DNA of 64,000 nt from Acidicapsa ligni (GTDB lineage: Bacteria; Acidobacteriota; Terriglobia; Terriglobales; Acidobacteriaceae): assembly GCF_025685655.1 (NCBI RefSeq), contig NZ_JAGSYG010000004.1, positions 62,001-126,000 on the forward strand, in the 5' to 3' direction. A program made the translations under genes and the position numbers. Under the pieces are notes generated by a model. The model saw only the letters and a program-made list of their open reading frames with translations. It did not search any database and was not told the DNA's origin. This document shows, in pieces, positions 25,467 to 32,921 of this stretch. Within the stretch, counting starts at the first letter, position 1. Each line of letters starts with the position of its first letter.

Positions 25467-26882
25467 ATGCGCATTGCAATCATTGGCGGCGGTATTGCGG
25501 GGTTATCTGCTGCTTATGATCTGGCGCAGGCGAAACAGGCTGGCGCTGCTGTTGAGTACGAGTTATACGAGGCAGATTCGCGGCTGGGTGGCGTGCTTTC
25601 TTCCGAGGCGATTGATGGCACGGTGCTGGAGCATGGGCCGGATTCGTTTTTGACGGAGAAGCCTGCGGCTGCGCAGTTATGCCGCGAGCTTGGGCTTGAG
25701 GCGGATCTTATCAGTTCGAATGATGCTTCGCGCAAGACGTTTATCCTGGTGCGCAATCGGCTAGTTGCTCTGCCAGATGGGCTGATGTTTCTTATTCCTA
25801 CAAAGCTGATTCCTACTGCGCTGACGGGGCTATTCAGCCTGGGCACAAAGCTACGTATGGCACGGGAGTTACTGCTGCAGCCTAAGTCGCATAGTGAGGA
25901 TGAATCCGTGGCGGCTCTGGTGAAGCGGCATTATGGGCAGGAGACGGTAGACAGGCTTGCCGATCCGCTGCTCTCTGGAATTTATGGAGGAGATGCCAGC
26001 CAGCTAAGTGCGCAATCGGTGTTGCCGCGCCTGGTGGAGATGGAGGCACGCTATGGTTCACTTACGCGGGCCATGCTGGCAGGGCGACGCGCGATGCGTG
26101 CGGCGCAGGGAAAATCCGGTGGTGCGAAGCCGATCTTTACGACGCTTCGGCACGGTTTGCAGCAGATGGTAGATGCGATGACTGCGAGGCTGGAATCGGA
26201 CAGGCTGCATGTGAAGAGCCCTATCGTCGCGGTTGAGCGCGAGGGCGATGGTTGGCTGGTAAAGAGCCTGGACAGATCAGAGAGATTTGACGCGGTCATT
26301 GTTGCTACTCCGGCGTGGGCTTCGGCGATATTGTTGAAGCCGATCGATAGAGAGCTGGGCAGGGAGCTGGGCGAGATTCCATACACTTCGTCGATCACGG
26401 TCAATCTTGTTTATGACGAAGTAGAACTCGGGCGGCTTCCGAAAGGTTTCGGGTTTCTCGTGCCAGCGGTGGAGAAGCGTGCGCTGCTCGCTTGTACTTT
26501 TGTTCACCGCAAATTTTCCGGGCGTACTGCACCGGGGAAAGCTGTATTGCGGGCTTTTCTGGGCGGAGCTCACAACGAGGAACTGCTAGCGGAATCGGAT
26601 GAGGCGCTGGGTAACCTGGTGCGCGAGGAGTTGCGCCAGATTCTAAGCATTACGGCTGTGCCGGAGCTGGTGCAGGTGCGGCGTTGGCGTCGGGCGATGG
26701 CTCAATACGCAGTGGGGCACAAGGCGCGATTGCGGCGTATTCGAGTACGCCTGGACGAGCTGCCGGGGCTGCATCTTGTGGGCAATGCTTATGACGGGAT
26801 CGGAATTTCGGACTGCATTCGGCTGGGGCGACAGGCGGCGACAGAGCTGGTCGCTGCCTGCGAAAATTACGCGCCCAGATGA
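25467..26882 (+). CDS. hemY: Protoporphyrinogen oxidase
   Basis: A 471-residue FAD-dependent oxidase of the HemY/PPOX family, which converts protoporphyrinogen IX (or coproporphyrinogen III in the Gram-positive-type pathway) to the porphyrin in heme synthesis. The N-terminal dinucleotide-binding motif RIAIIGGGIAGLSAAYDL is followed by an FAD-linked Glu in YELYEADSRLGG and GTVLEHGPDSF. SGIYGGDASQLSA lies mid-protein. The C-terminal GNAYDGIGISDCIRLGRQAA closes the FAD site. The ATG at 25467 is preferred to a GTG at 25449, with GAGG 5 nt upstream. It diverges from cydA and its last 16 nt overlap the 3' end of the ferritin-VIT1 gene on the other strand. Confidence 0.94.
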   Translation: MRIAIIGGGIAGLSAAYDLAQAKQAGAAVEYELYEADSRLGGVLSSEAIDGTVLEHGPDSFLTEKPAAAQLCRELGLEADLISSNDASRKTFILVRNRLVALPDGLMFLIPTKLIPTALTGLFSLGTKLRMARELLLQPKSHSEDESVAALVKRHYGQETVDRLADPLLSGIYGGDASQLSAQSVLPRLVEMEARYGSLTRAMLAGRRAMRAAQGKSGGAKPIFTTLRHGLQQMVDAMTARLESDRLHVKSPIVAVEREGDGWLVKSLDRSERFDAVIVATPAWASAILLKPIDRELGRELGEIPYTSSITVNLVYDEVELGRLPKGFGFLVPAVEKRALLACTFVHRKFSGRTAPGKAVLRAFLGGAHNEELLAESDEALGNLVREELRQILSITAVPELVQVRRWRRAMAQYAVGHKARLRRIRVRLDELPGLHLVGNAYDGIGISDCIRLGRQAATELVAACENYAPR

Positions 26883-28075
26883 CCCAGCCATAATCCAATC
26901 GCGTAGGTGACTGCGCCTTCGACGGCACCAACTGCGGTCATTTCAAATCCGCTGGCCCACCAGGAGCGGACGGTGATGAGGGATTTTGCTGCACCGACGG
27001 CGAAGTGCGCAATCAGCGAGATGATAGCTGCGGTGATCACGGCCGGCGTGCCGCTCATGAAGAAGAACGGGATTACGGGGATGATAGCTCCGACGGCGGT
27101 GGAGAGTGCGCCGGAGGTTGCGGAGACCCAGGGGACTTTCAGGCCTTCTTCGCTGGTGTTGAGGCGCTCGGCGGCCAGCGCTTTGAGTAACTGGTTGGTG
27201 TCTCCAGCAATGTGTTCGACTACGCGCTGAGAGTCTTCTTCGGGCAGGCCTTTGACCTGGTAGTAGAGTGAGAGCAGCTCGCGGGCTTCAGAGGGATTCA
27301 TGGCGATGGCTTCGCGTTCGCGGATGACTTCAGCTTCGTATATTTCGCGTTCGCTTTTGGCTGCGAGGTAGGCGCCGGAGCCCATCGAAAGTGCGCTGGC
27401 GATCATGCCTGCGAGGCCTGCCAGCAGCACGTATTTCCCATTGCCAGCGGTAGCGCCGGAGACGCCGGAGACGATGCCGAAGATGGCGCCGAGACCGTCA
27501 TTGACGCCGTAGATGGCGTCGCCGATCCAACTGCCTCCGATGGCGCGGCCTTTGTCGCGTTTGGCGAGCAGCTCTTCCAGCATCCCCTTGGCGTCGACGA
27601 TCTGCTTGCCACCCTGGATGGCGTGGGAGCGGCCGCGGAGCAGTGAGCCCAGTTCGCGATAGTGATGTTTTTCGTCTTCGATGACGTGTTCGAGGATGGA
27701 GATGGAGGCTTCGTCGCCGAGGTCTTTCAGTTGGGTGCCATAGTTGGCTATGTGGCGGCTCTCTTCGATTTCGAGTCGGCGCAGGGCCATGAGCGGTCCA
27801 CCGGCGCGGCTGGCGAGGGAGTCGGCGTTGCCGTGCGGGTTTCCGGTGTAGACGGGCTGCTTGCCGCCCAGCTCGGTCAACCGTTGTCCCCAGAGCGCGG
27901 CGTGTTCGAGCTCGGCGCTGGCGAGGTGGCGAAGTACTTGCGCGCGTACCGCGTCGTTTTCGCGGTCGGCGAGGGCGAGGTAGGTGTAGTAGCCCTCCAT
28001 TTCGGCCTGCCAGTTGCCTTCGAGTGCTGCCAGCACCTTGCGGGCGCGGATGTTCTTTCGGGGATCGAGCGCCAC
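26867..28075 (-). CDS. Membrane-bound ferritin-like / VIT1-CCC1 fusion (MbfA-type)
   Basis: A 402-residue protein. Residues about 8-150 are a ferritin-like four-helix domain with iron-ligand motifs EMEGYYTY, ASAELEHAALW, LEIEESRHIANYG and VIEDEKHHYRELG. Residues about 175-402 are a VIT1/CCC1 transporter domain (GSWIGDAIYGVNDGLGAIFG, SMGSGAYLAAKSEREIYEAE) with about five membrane helices. This is the arrangement of rhizobial MbfA, which exports iron. The ATG at 28156 would add a poor leader; a GTG at 28075 has AGGAGG 4 nt upstream and is better. It is tail-to-tail with hemY. Confidence 0.92.
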   Translation of the reverse strand: MALDPRKNIRARKVLAALEGNWQAEMEGYYTYLALADRENDAVRAQVLRHLASAELEHAALWGQRLTELGGKQPVYTGNPHGNADSLASRAGGPLMALRRLEIEESRHIANYGTQLKDLGDEASISILEHVIEDEKHHYRELGSLLRGRSHAIQGGKQIVDAKGMLEELLAKRDKGRAIGGSWIGDAIYGVNDGLGAIFGIVSGVSGATAGNGKYVLLAGLAGMIASALSMGSGAYLAAKSEREIYEAEVIREREAIAMNPSEARELLSLYYQVKGLPEEDSQRVVEHIAGDTNQLLKALAAERLNTSEEGLKVPWVSATSGALSTAVGAIIPVIPFFFMSGTPAVITAAIISLIAHFAVGAAKSLITVRSWWASGFEMTAVGAVEGAVTYAIGLWLGHLGA

Positions 28076-28313
28076 GGTTCCTCCTGATTCTTCCTTGCAG
28101 CATAGCTGAAATCGGGCTGTATCCGTTAGAAGCTCAAAAGAGGAGTGTCCGCGCATTTCCCCCCGGTGATCTTTAACGTATAGTGTTCTGTGCAGTCAGT
28201 AGATAGGCGGTAGTCTTTCGTTTCGACGCAGGGGCCGCCTGACTCGCTAGACTAGTCAAGCAACCTGTTTTTTTTAGGCACACTTTTTCTTAGAAGCGGA
28301 GAACCGACTCACC

Positions 28314-29633
28314 ATGGTCACAAAATCGCCCACGCAAACGGTGGCAAGCAGCGCTCCGAGTTATGTCGGTCCGTTTATTACCATTACGATTCTGTATTTC
28401 ATCTTCGGGTTCATTACCAACCTGAATATGTCTCTGGTGCCGCATCTCAAGTCAGTTTTCGATTTGCCCTGGCTGGAAGCGGCGTTTGCTACGGGAGCAT
28501 TCTTCACAGCGTATTTCGTCTTTTCGACGCCGACCTCGATGCTGATCGAGCGGATCGGCTACAAGCGGACGATTGTTGTTTCGTTGCTGTTGCAGGTGGT
28601 GGGCGCGCTGCTTTTCCTTCCAGCGGCTTCGAGTGCGAGCTTTCCGCTGTTCCTGACGGCGGTATTTGTGGTGGGTGCGGGCGTCGCGGCCTTGCAGACT
28701 TCGGCTAATCCTTATGTGTCGGCGCTTGGGCCGGAGCATTCGGCGCCAATTCGCCAGAATCTTGCCCAGGCATTTAACTCGACGGGCGGCATGATTGCTC
28801 CGCTGATCGCGGGCGAGTTCATTCTGAAGCACAAGACGCTGCATTCCTCCGCCGAGGTTGCGCTCATGTCGGCGCAGCAGCAGATGGCCTACAAGGTCAG
28901 CATTGCCGAGACGGTACGTTTGCCGTACATCATTATTGCTGCGGCTCTGGTGCTGCTGGCGATTGCGGTTTCGTTTGCGAATCTGCCGGCGATCACTGCG
29001 ACGCGGGATTTTCGACCGGCGAAGGATGGGGATGCGCTGCTGAATCGCAGCATCTGGTCGTACCGGCATACGGTGCTGGCGGCTATCGGGATCTTTGTTT
29101 ACGTGGGCGTGGAGGTTGGTCTGGCCAGCTTTATGGTCGGCTACTTCGGTTTGCAGGCTGTGGGTGGGCTCTCCTTTGCGGAAGCTTCCAAGTTGACGAC
29201 GTTCTACTGGCTTGGGGCGCTCATTGGACGTCTGTTGGGTGCGTGGATCATGACCAAGGTCAAGGCCGGCAAGCTGCTGGGCATCTTTGGCATCGCTGCG
29301 ACGATCTGCCTGTTGATCTCGATGAACACCACCGGGCAGGTCGCTATCTGGAGCCTGATTCTGTGCGGATTCTGGAACTCGATCATGTTCCCGAATATCT
29401 TTGCGCTGGGTATTACCGGACTTGGGCCGATGACGAGCAAGGGGTCTGGTCTGATCATGACGGCGGTTGTTGGAGGCGCGATTCTGCCAGTAGTGCTTAG
29501 CGGCCTGATCGACAAGTACGGCTTCTACGTCGCGGCGGCGCTGCCTGTTGTCTGCTATCTGTATATCGCCTTTTATGGGCTTGTCGGACACAAGCCTACG
29601 GGTAGTTCAGAAACCTCGCCTGTCGCTCTCTAA
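28314..29633 (+). CDS. FucP-family sugar:proton symporter (MFS)
   Basis: A 439-residue major-facilitator permease with about twelve helices. It resembles L-fucose permease and the glucose/galactose GluP group: FIFGFITNLNMSLVPHLKSV in helix 1, STPTSMLIERIGYKRTIVVS after helix 2, ALQTSANPYVSALGPEHSAP, and QAFNSTGGMIAPLI. The exact sugar is not decided by sequence. ATG at 28314 with GGAG about 12 nt upstream. It is monocistronic, ending in a tandem repeat and hairpins at 29625-29692. With GH3 and NagX-like genes upstream, it adds to a sugar-uptake theme, though not in the same operon. Confidence 0.9.
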   Translation: MVTKSPTQTVASSAPSYVGPFITITILYFIFGFITNLNMSLVPHLKSVFDLPWLEAAFATGAFFTAYFVFSTPTSMLIERIGYKRTIVVSLLLQVVGALLFLPAASSASFPLFLTAVFVVGAGVAALQTSANPYVSALGPEHSAPIRQNLAQAFNSTGGMIAPLIAGEFILKHKTLHSSAEVALMSAQQQMAYKVSIAETVRLPYIIIAAALVLLAIAVSFANLPAITATRDFRPAKDGDALLNRSIWSYRHTVLAAIGIFVYVGVEVGLASFMVGYFGLQAVGGLSFAEASKLTTFYWLGALIGRLLGAWIMTKVKAGKLLGIFGIAATICLLISMNTTGQVAIWSLILCGFWNSIMFPNIFALGITGLGPMTSKGSGLIMTAVVGGAILPVVLSGLIDKYGFYVAAALPVVCYLYIAFYGLVGHKPTGSSETSPVAL

Positions 29634-29654
29634 TCGGGCGTTCTCTAACCTGGC
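29625..29654 (+). repeat. 15-bp tandem duplication across the FucP stop codon
   Basis: GCTCTCTAATCGGGC (29625-29639) and GTTCTCTAACCTGGC (29640-29654) match at 12 of 15 positions. The first unit contains the TAA stop, and the second keeps an in-phase copy of it. Confidence 0.6.
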
Positions 29655-29657
29655 GTT

Positions 29658-29692
29658 GCCGGGGGAAGTCATTCCCCCGGCGGCTAAAGCCG
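29658..29692 (+). terminator. GC-rich double hairpin 3' of the sugar permease
   Basis: GCCGGGGGAA (29658-29667) pairs perfectly with TTCCCCCGGC (29672-29681) around GTCA. It is followed at once by CGGCT-AA-AGCCG (29681-29692). No T-tract follows. It is probably the transcript end or part of the composite repeat with 29720-29751. Confidence 0.65.
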
Positions 29693-29719
29693 ATTGATTG
29701 GATTCTCTTTCGGCGTGCT

Positions 29720-29751
29720 GAAGCCGCACCCTTTCAAAACAAAGGCTTTTG
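29720..29751. repeat. 32-nt dispersed repeat, copy 2
   Basis: This matches 13582-13613 at 28 of 32 positions and sits just after a hairpin, in the leader of the phosphatase operon. It has no reading frame of its own. Confidence 0.75.
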
Positions 29752-29844
29752 AATGCATCTGGAGAAGATGGTCTTCTCCAGGCTATGGGCGAAGACGCCC
29801 GGTTGTCGTCATGTTACATTTGTCTTCCACGGAGGATTCGCTGC

Positions 29845-31068
29845 ATGGCTACGGGAATGACCCCGGCAACAGCCCAGACAAGCGAAGCTGGCCAGACAGC
29901 TACGCAGACGATGGATTTGCAGCAACAAGTGGCGCGATTGCAGGCGTTGCTTGAGGTTTCGCGCCAGGTTCATTCGACGGTTCATGAGTCGGAAGTGCTG
30001 GAATGCGTGCTGCGTATCGTGGTTCGCGAGCTGGAGATGGCGGGCGCTGCTTTTTCAGGGACAGAGCTGACGTATGGCGATGCTCCTCAGAAGTCAGAGG
30101 AAAGCGGTCTTCACGGCATCTATACCTATCCGCTGAACGATAGAGAAGGTAAGCGGATGACCGACCTGATCGTCTCTCCTCCGGACGGTCGCGAAATTAC
30201 GCTCTATGAAGTGGACTTTCTGGAGGGGCTTGCGCTGCAGGCTGCGGTAGCCCTGGAAAATGCCCGCAACCACGAACGCAATCTGCAATGGGCGCGTGTG
30301 CAGCAGGATCTGGACGCGGCGCGGCAGATTCAGCGATCCCTGCTGCCGCAACAGATGCCGTCGGTGCCTGGATTTTCAGTCGCGGTTCGTTCGCAGACCT
30401 GCTACGAGGTTGGCGGGGACTATGTGGACATCATCACCATGCCTGAGGGTGGAATCATCATGGCGGTGGCGGATGTGGCTGGAAAAGGGCTGGCGTCGGC
30501 GATCATGGCGACCAGCTTTCGCGCGGCCTTTCGGGCGATGGCTATCACTGGCATCTCGCTCGATCTGCTGGCCACGCGGATGAATCAGCATCACTGGCTG
30601 GAGGGAGAAGAGGCGCGGCGACGGTATGTGACGGCGATCTTTCTGCGGCTGGACCCGAAACGCGGCGAGGTTGAAATCGTCAATGCCGGACATAATCCGG
30701 GGTTTGTCATCACTCCGGACGGAAAACAGCATCAGATAGAAGCAGCGGGTACTCCGCTGGGACTGTTGCCGGGGATGACTTACAACAGCGAACGATTGAG
30801 TTTTGCCAAGGGTAGCCGGCTGCTTTTCTACACGGACGGATTGACGGAAGTCTTTCTGGAAGAAGAAGAATTTGGTCAGGATCGGCTGTTGGCGGAGTTT
30901 TCTAATACTCCAACCGGCAATGCCGATGGTATTCTCGATGCACTGTGGGTAGCTATCCACGGATTTGCTGGCGGTGGACCCCAGGAGGACGACATGACGG
31001 CTCTTGTGCTGTGCCATCTGCCGACCTCTGAACGCGCCGAGTCTCAGAACGGGAAGGCATCCGCATGA
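29845..31068 (+). CDS. SpoIIE/RsbU-type PP2C serine phosphatase
   Basis: A 407-residue cytoplasmic phosphatase. The N-terminal part has a coiled-coil-like start and a GAF-like region (about 35-150). The C-terminal PP2C (SpoIIE) domain has the metal-binding motifs GGDYVDII, VADVAGKGLASAIMA, FYTDGLTE and DDMTALVL, preceded by the RsbU-type RQIQRSLLPQQMPSVPGF. It should dephosphorylate the STAS protein encoded two genes downstream. The ATG at 29845, with GGAGG 9 nt upstream, is chosen over an earlier start at 29749. It overlaps the next gene by ATGA. Confidence 0.93.
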   Translation: MATGMTPATAQTSEAGQTATQTMDLQQQVARLQALLEVSRQVHSTVHESEVLECVLRIVVRELEMAGAAFSGTELTYGDAPQKSEESGLHGIYTYPLNDREGKRMTDLIVSPPDGREITLYEVDFLEGLALQAAVALENARNHERNLQWARVQQDLDAARQIQRSLLPQQMPSVPGFSVAVRSQTCYEVGGDYVDIITMPEGGIIMAVADVAGKGLASAIMATSFRAAFRAMAITGISLDLLATRMNQHHWLEGEEARRRYVTAIFLRLDPKRGEVEIVNAGHNPGFVITPDGKQHQIEAAGTPLGLLPGMTYNSERLSFAKGSRLLFYTDGLTEVFLEEEEFGQDRLLAEFSNTPTGNADGILDALWVAIHGFAGGGPQEDDMTALVLCHLPTSERAESQNGKASA

Positions 31069-31514
31069 GCGCGACACCCCGCACGACCACAGTCGAAGTT
31101 CGTTTGCCCTCACGATTGGGCTTTGAAAAGGTAGCCATGAGCACAGCCGCTTCGGTGGCCAAGCTGATGGGTTTTCGTGAAGAGCGGGTTGAGGATCTCA
31201 AGACGGCGATTGCCGAGGCCTGTATTAATGCCATTGAACACGGCAATCGGCTAAACGAAAAACTGTCTGTGGGAGTCGTACTCTCAGCAGGAACAGATGC
31301 GCTTGAGATCAAGGTGATGGACGACGGCAAGGGAATGGGTGCGCGTCCGACCAAGCCGGATATTGACCGCAAGATGCATGGCGAAGAAGACCCACGCGGT
31401 ATGGGTATGTTTTTAATTCAGGCGCTGGTGGACGAGGCGGAATGGGTCGTCGGCACCAACGGCAAAGGCAGTTATGTCCGGCTGGTCATTCGCCTGGATA
31501 AAGAAGAAGCATAA
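31065..31514 (+). CDS. RsbW-type anti-sigma serine kinase
   Basis: A 149-residue GHKL ATPase-domain protein. The N box EACINAIEHGNRL and G1 box VMDDGKGMG are visible, with a G2-like DPRGMGMFLIQALVDEAEW. This is the RsbW/SpoIIAB class, which binds a sigma factor and phosphorylates its STAS antagonist. It overlaps the upstream phosphatase gene by four bases, and the STAS gene begins 40 nt downstream, giving a complete partner-switching cassette. No sigma factor is encoded in the window. Confidence 0.92.
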   Translation: MSATPRTTTVEVRLPSRLGFEKVAMSTAASVAKLMGFREERVEDLKTAIAEACINAIEHGNRLNEKLSVGVVLSAGTDALEIKVMDDGKGMGARPTKPDIDRKMHGEEDPRGMGMFLIQALVDEAEWVVGTNGKGSYVRLVIRLDKEEA

Positions 31515-31554
31515 ATTCCGAAATCATAACCAGAAATACGGAGATAGAATTCCA

Positions 31555-31914
31555 GTGCAAACCGATACCAAGTCGCGAATTGACCAGGTCGGATCCCCAG
31601 CCGGCAACCCAGTGACTGTCCTTCGATTTGAAGGCGACATCTCCAGCGCGTCCAAGGAGGCCGTCATCGGTTCCTACCAGGGCCTTTCGAAAGCGACGGT
31701 CAAGACTGTTCTGCTGGATTTCACCAAGGTCGAGTACATCAACTCCAGCGGCATTGCGCTGGTGATTCAACTGCTGATGGAAGCAGCCAACGCAGGGCAG
31801 AAAGTGCTGGCGTTTGGGCTTTCACCGCATTTCCAGAAGGTCTTCACCATGGTGGGAATTACCAAATACGCCGGGCTGTTTCCTGACCAGGCGGCTGCGC
31901 TCGCGACTGTTTAA
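31555..31914 (+). CDS. STAS-domain anti-sigma factor antagonist
   Basis: A 119-residue STAS protein of the RsbV/SpoIIAA type. The conserved loop VEYINSSGIALVIQLLMEA contains the serine expected to be phosphorylated, in the same place as DSSG in SpoIIAA. The frame opens at 31474, but the GTG at 31555 with GGAG 11 nt upstream starts the protein directly before the STAS fold (VTVLRFEGDISSASK). It is the last gene of the operon; a hairpin follows at 31927. Confidence 0.9.
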   Translation: MQTDTKSRIDQVGSPAGNPVTVLRFEGDISSASKEAVIGSYQGLSKATVKTVLLDFTKVEYINSSGIALVIQLLMEAANAGQKVLAFGLSPHFQKVFTMVGITKYAGLFPDQAAALATV

Positions 31915-32271
31915 GACGGAACGAACGGGTCGCTGTCTTCCCGAGGCAGCGACCCTAAACTGCATATTTTAATAGATTTATCCTCTTTTACTTCTCCTTT
32001 TCTGAGTGCTATCTCTCCAATTTTCCAGATGGCAACCTGCGATGCTATGCCGTTCGTTGCGGCGCGAACTTGCGCTGAATTTCAGTAGAGCTTTCTGGTG
32101 TGCCTTTGGAAGCCTTTTGGGGTCAGCGAGTTGCGAAATGTTTAAAATATGAGTGAAAGACGCGCATGTTTTATGAATCCATAGTGCTATAGTTTCATCA
32201 GATTGTATGAGCGGCTGGGACTCAACTCTCAGGCCCCGCAACAAACCAAGCACTTGGAGGAATTCCCAATT
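31915..32271. other. Intergenic region after the partner-switching operon and before hsp20
   Basis: It contains the hairpin at 31927-31955. The remaining 315 nt hold no gene I support; a 91-codon minus-strand frame is not convincing. A single GAGTGCTA near 32003 looks like half of a CIRCE element, but the other half is missing. The hsp20 promoter should be here. Confidence 0.4.
31927..31955 (+). terminator. Hairpin ending the partner-switching operon
   Basis: GGGTCGCTGTCT (31927-31938) pairs with AGGCAGCGACCC (31944-31955) with one G-U pair and a 5-nt loop. The downstream stretch is AT-rich. It begins 13 nt after the STAS stop. Confidence 0.7.
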
Positions 32272-32763
32272 ATGTTTATTCGCCGTTTGTACCCTATTCG
32301 TGAAAATGCAGCGCTTCAGAGCCGCGTTAATTCGTTTTTTCAGGATCTCGCCAAGGAAGGTAGTGCGACTGAGAACGGTTCAGAGGTTGCTGGCACGTTT
32401 GTTCCCGCCGTCGATATTTATGACAACGGTGAGAAGGTAGTGCTCAAGCTCGAAATCCCAGGCGTGAAGGAAGAGGATGTGGATATTCGCATCGAAAACC
32501 AGACGCTGAGCGTTCGTGGGGAGCGCAAATATGAGGCTGAGGAGAAGCAGGAGAACTTCCAAAGGGTGGAGCGCCATTACGGCAGCTTCCATCGCTCCTT
32601 TAGCCTGCCGATCTCGGTTGACGCGGAGAATGTCGGTGCGACATATGAGGCTGGCGTGCTGAAGCTGGAGTTGAAGAAAAAGGCCTCTGCGCAGCCGAGG
32701 CAGATCAAGATTGGCGCCGTTGTTGGTGCTGCTGCCGGCGCTGCTGCTGGCGTTGCTGCTTAA
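32272..32763 (+). CDS. Hsp20/alpha-crystallin small heat shock protein
   Basis: A 163-residue small chaperone that holds unfolded proteins for refolding. The alpha-crystallin domain spans about residues 43-138: DIYDNGEKVVLKLEIPGVKE, DIRIENQTLSVRGERK, and AGVLKLELKKK. The oligomerisation motif I-K-I follows. After IKI the protein ends in an unusual Ala/Gly/Val tail (GAVVGAAAGAAAGVAA). The ATG at 32272 is preceded by TTGGAGG; an earlier in-frame start at 32203 is unlikely. A terminator-like hairpin separates it from clpB 158 nt downstream. Confidence 0.92.
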   Translation: MFIRRLYPIRENAALQSRVNSFFQDLAKEGSATENGSEVAGTFVPAVDIYDNGEKVVLKLEIPGVKEEDVDIRIENQTLSVRGERKYEAEEKQENFQRVERHYGSFHRSFSLPISVDAENVGATYEAGVLKLELKKKASAQPRQIKIGAVVGAAAGAAAGVAA

Positions 32764-32838
32764 AAAACGGGGCAGGTATCGCCTTATTGAAGGACTGAAA
32801 CAGAACGTTGGTCTGGGATTGGTAAACCTGAAACTGGG

Positions 32839-32860
32839 ATTGCCGATCCCGGCAATTTTT
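32839..32860 (+). terminator. Small hairpin with T-tract between hsp20 and clpB
   Basis: ATTGCCG (32839-32845) pairs with CGGCAAT (32850-32856) around a 4-nt loop, followed by five T. It may end or attenuate the hsp20 transcript ahead of clpB. Confidence 0.65.
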
Positions 32861-32921
32861 GAGAAGCAAAGCGCAAGGCCGCATGATCGAATCTAAATAG
32901 AAGCAAGAGGCGAAGAGAAGA

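Noticed and set aside
31997..32012. Possible CIRCE heat-shock element before hsp20
   Set aside because: Only a single GAGTGCTA half-site is present; no TTAGCACTC partner at nine-base spacing.
31978..32253. 91-codon minus-strand frame before hsp20
   Set aside because: No Shine-Dalgarno, mixed composition and overlap with the expected hsp20 promoter.
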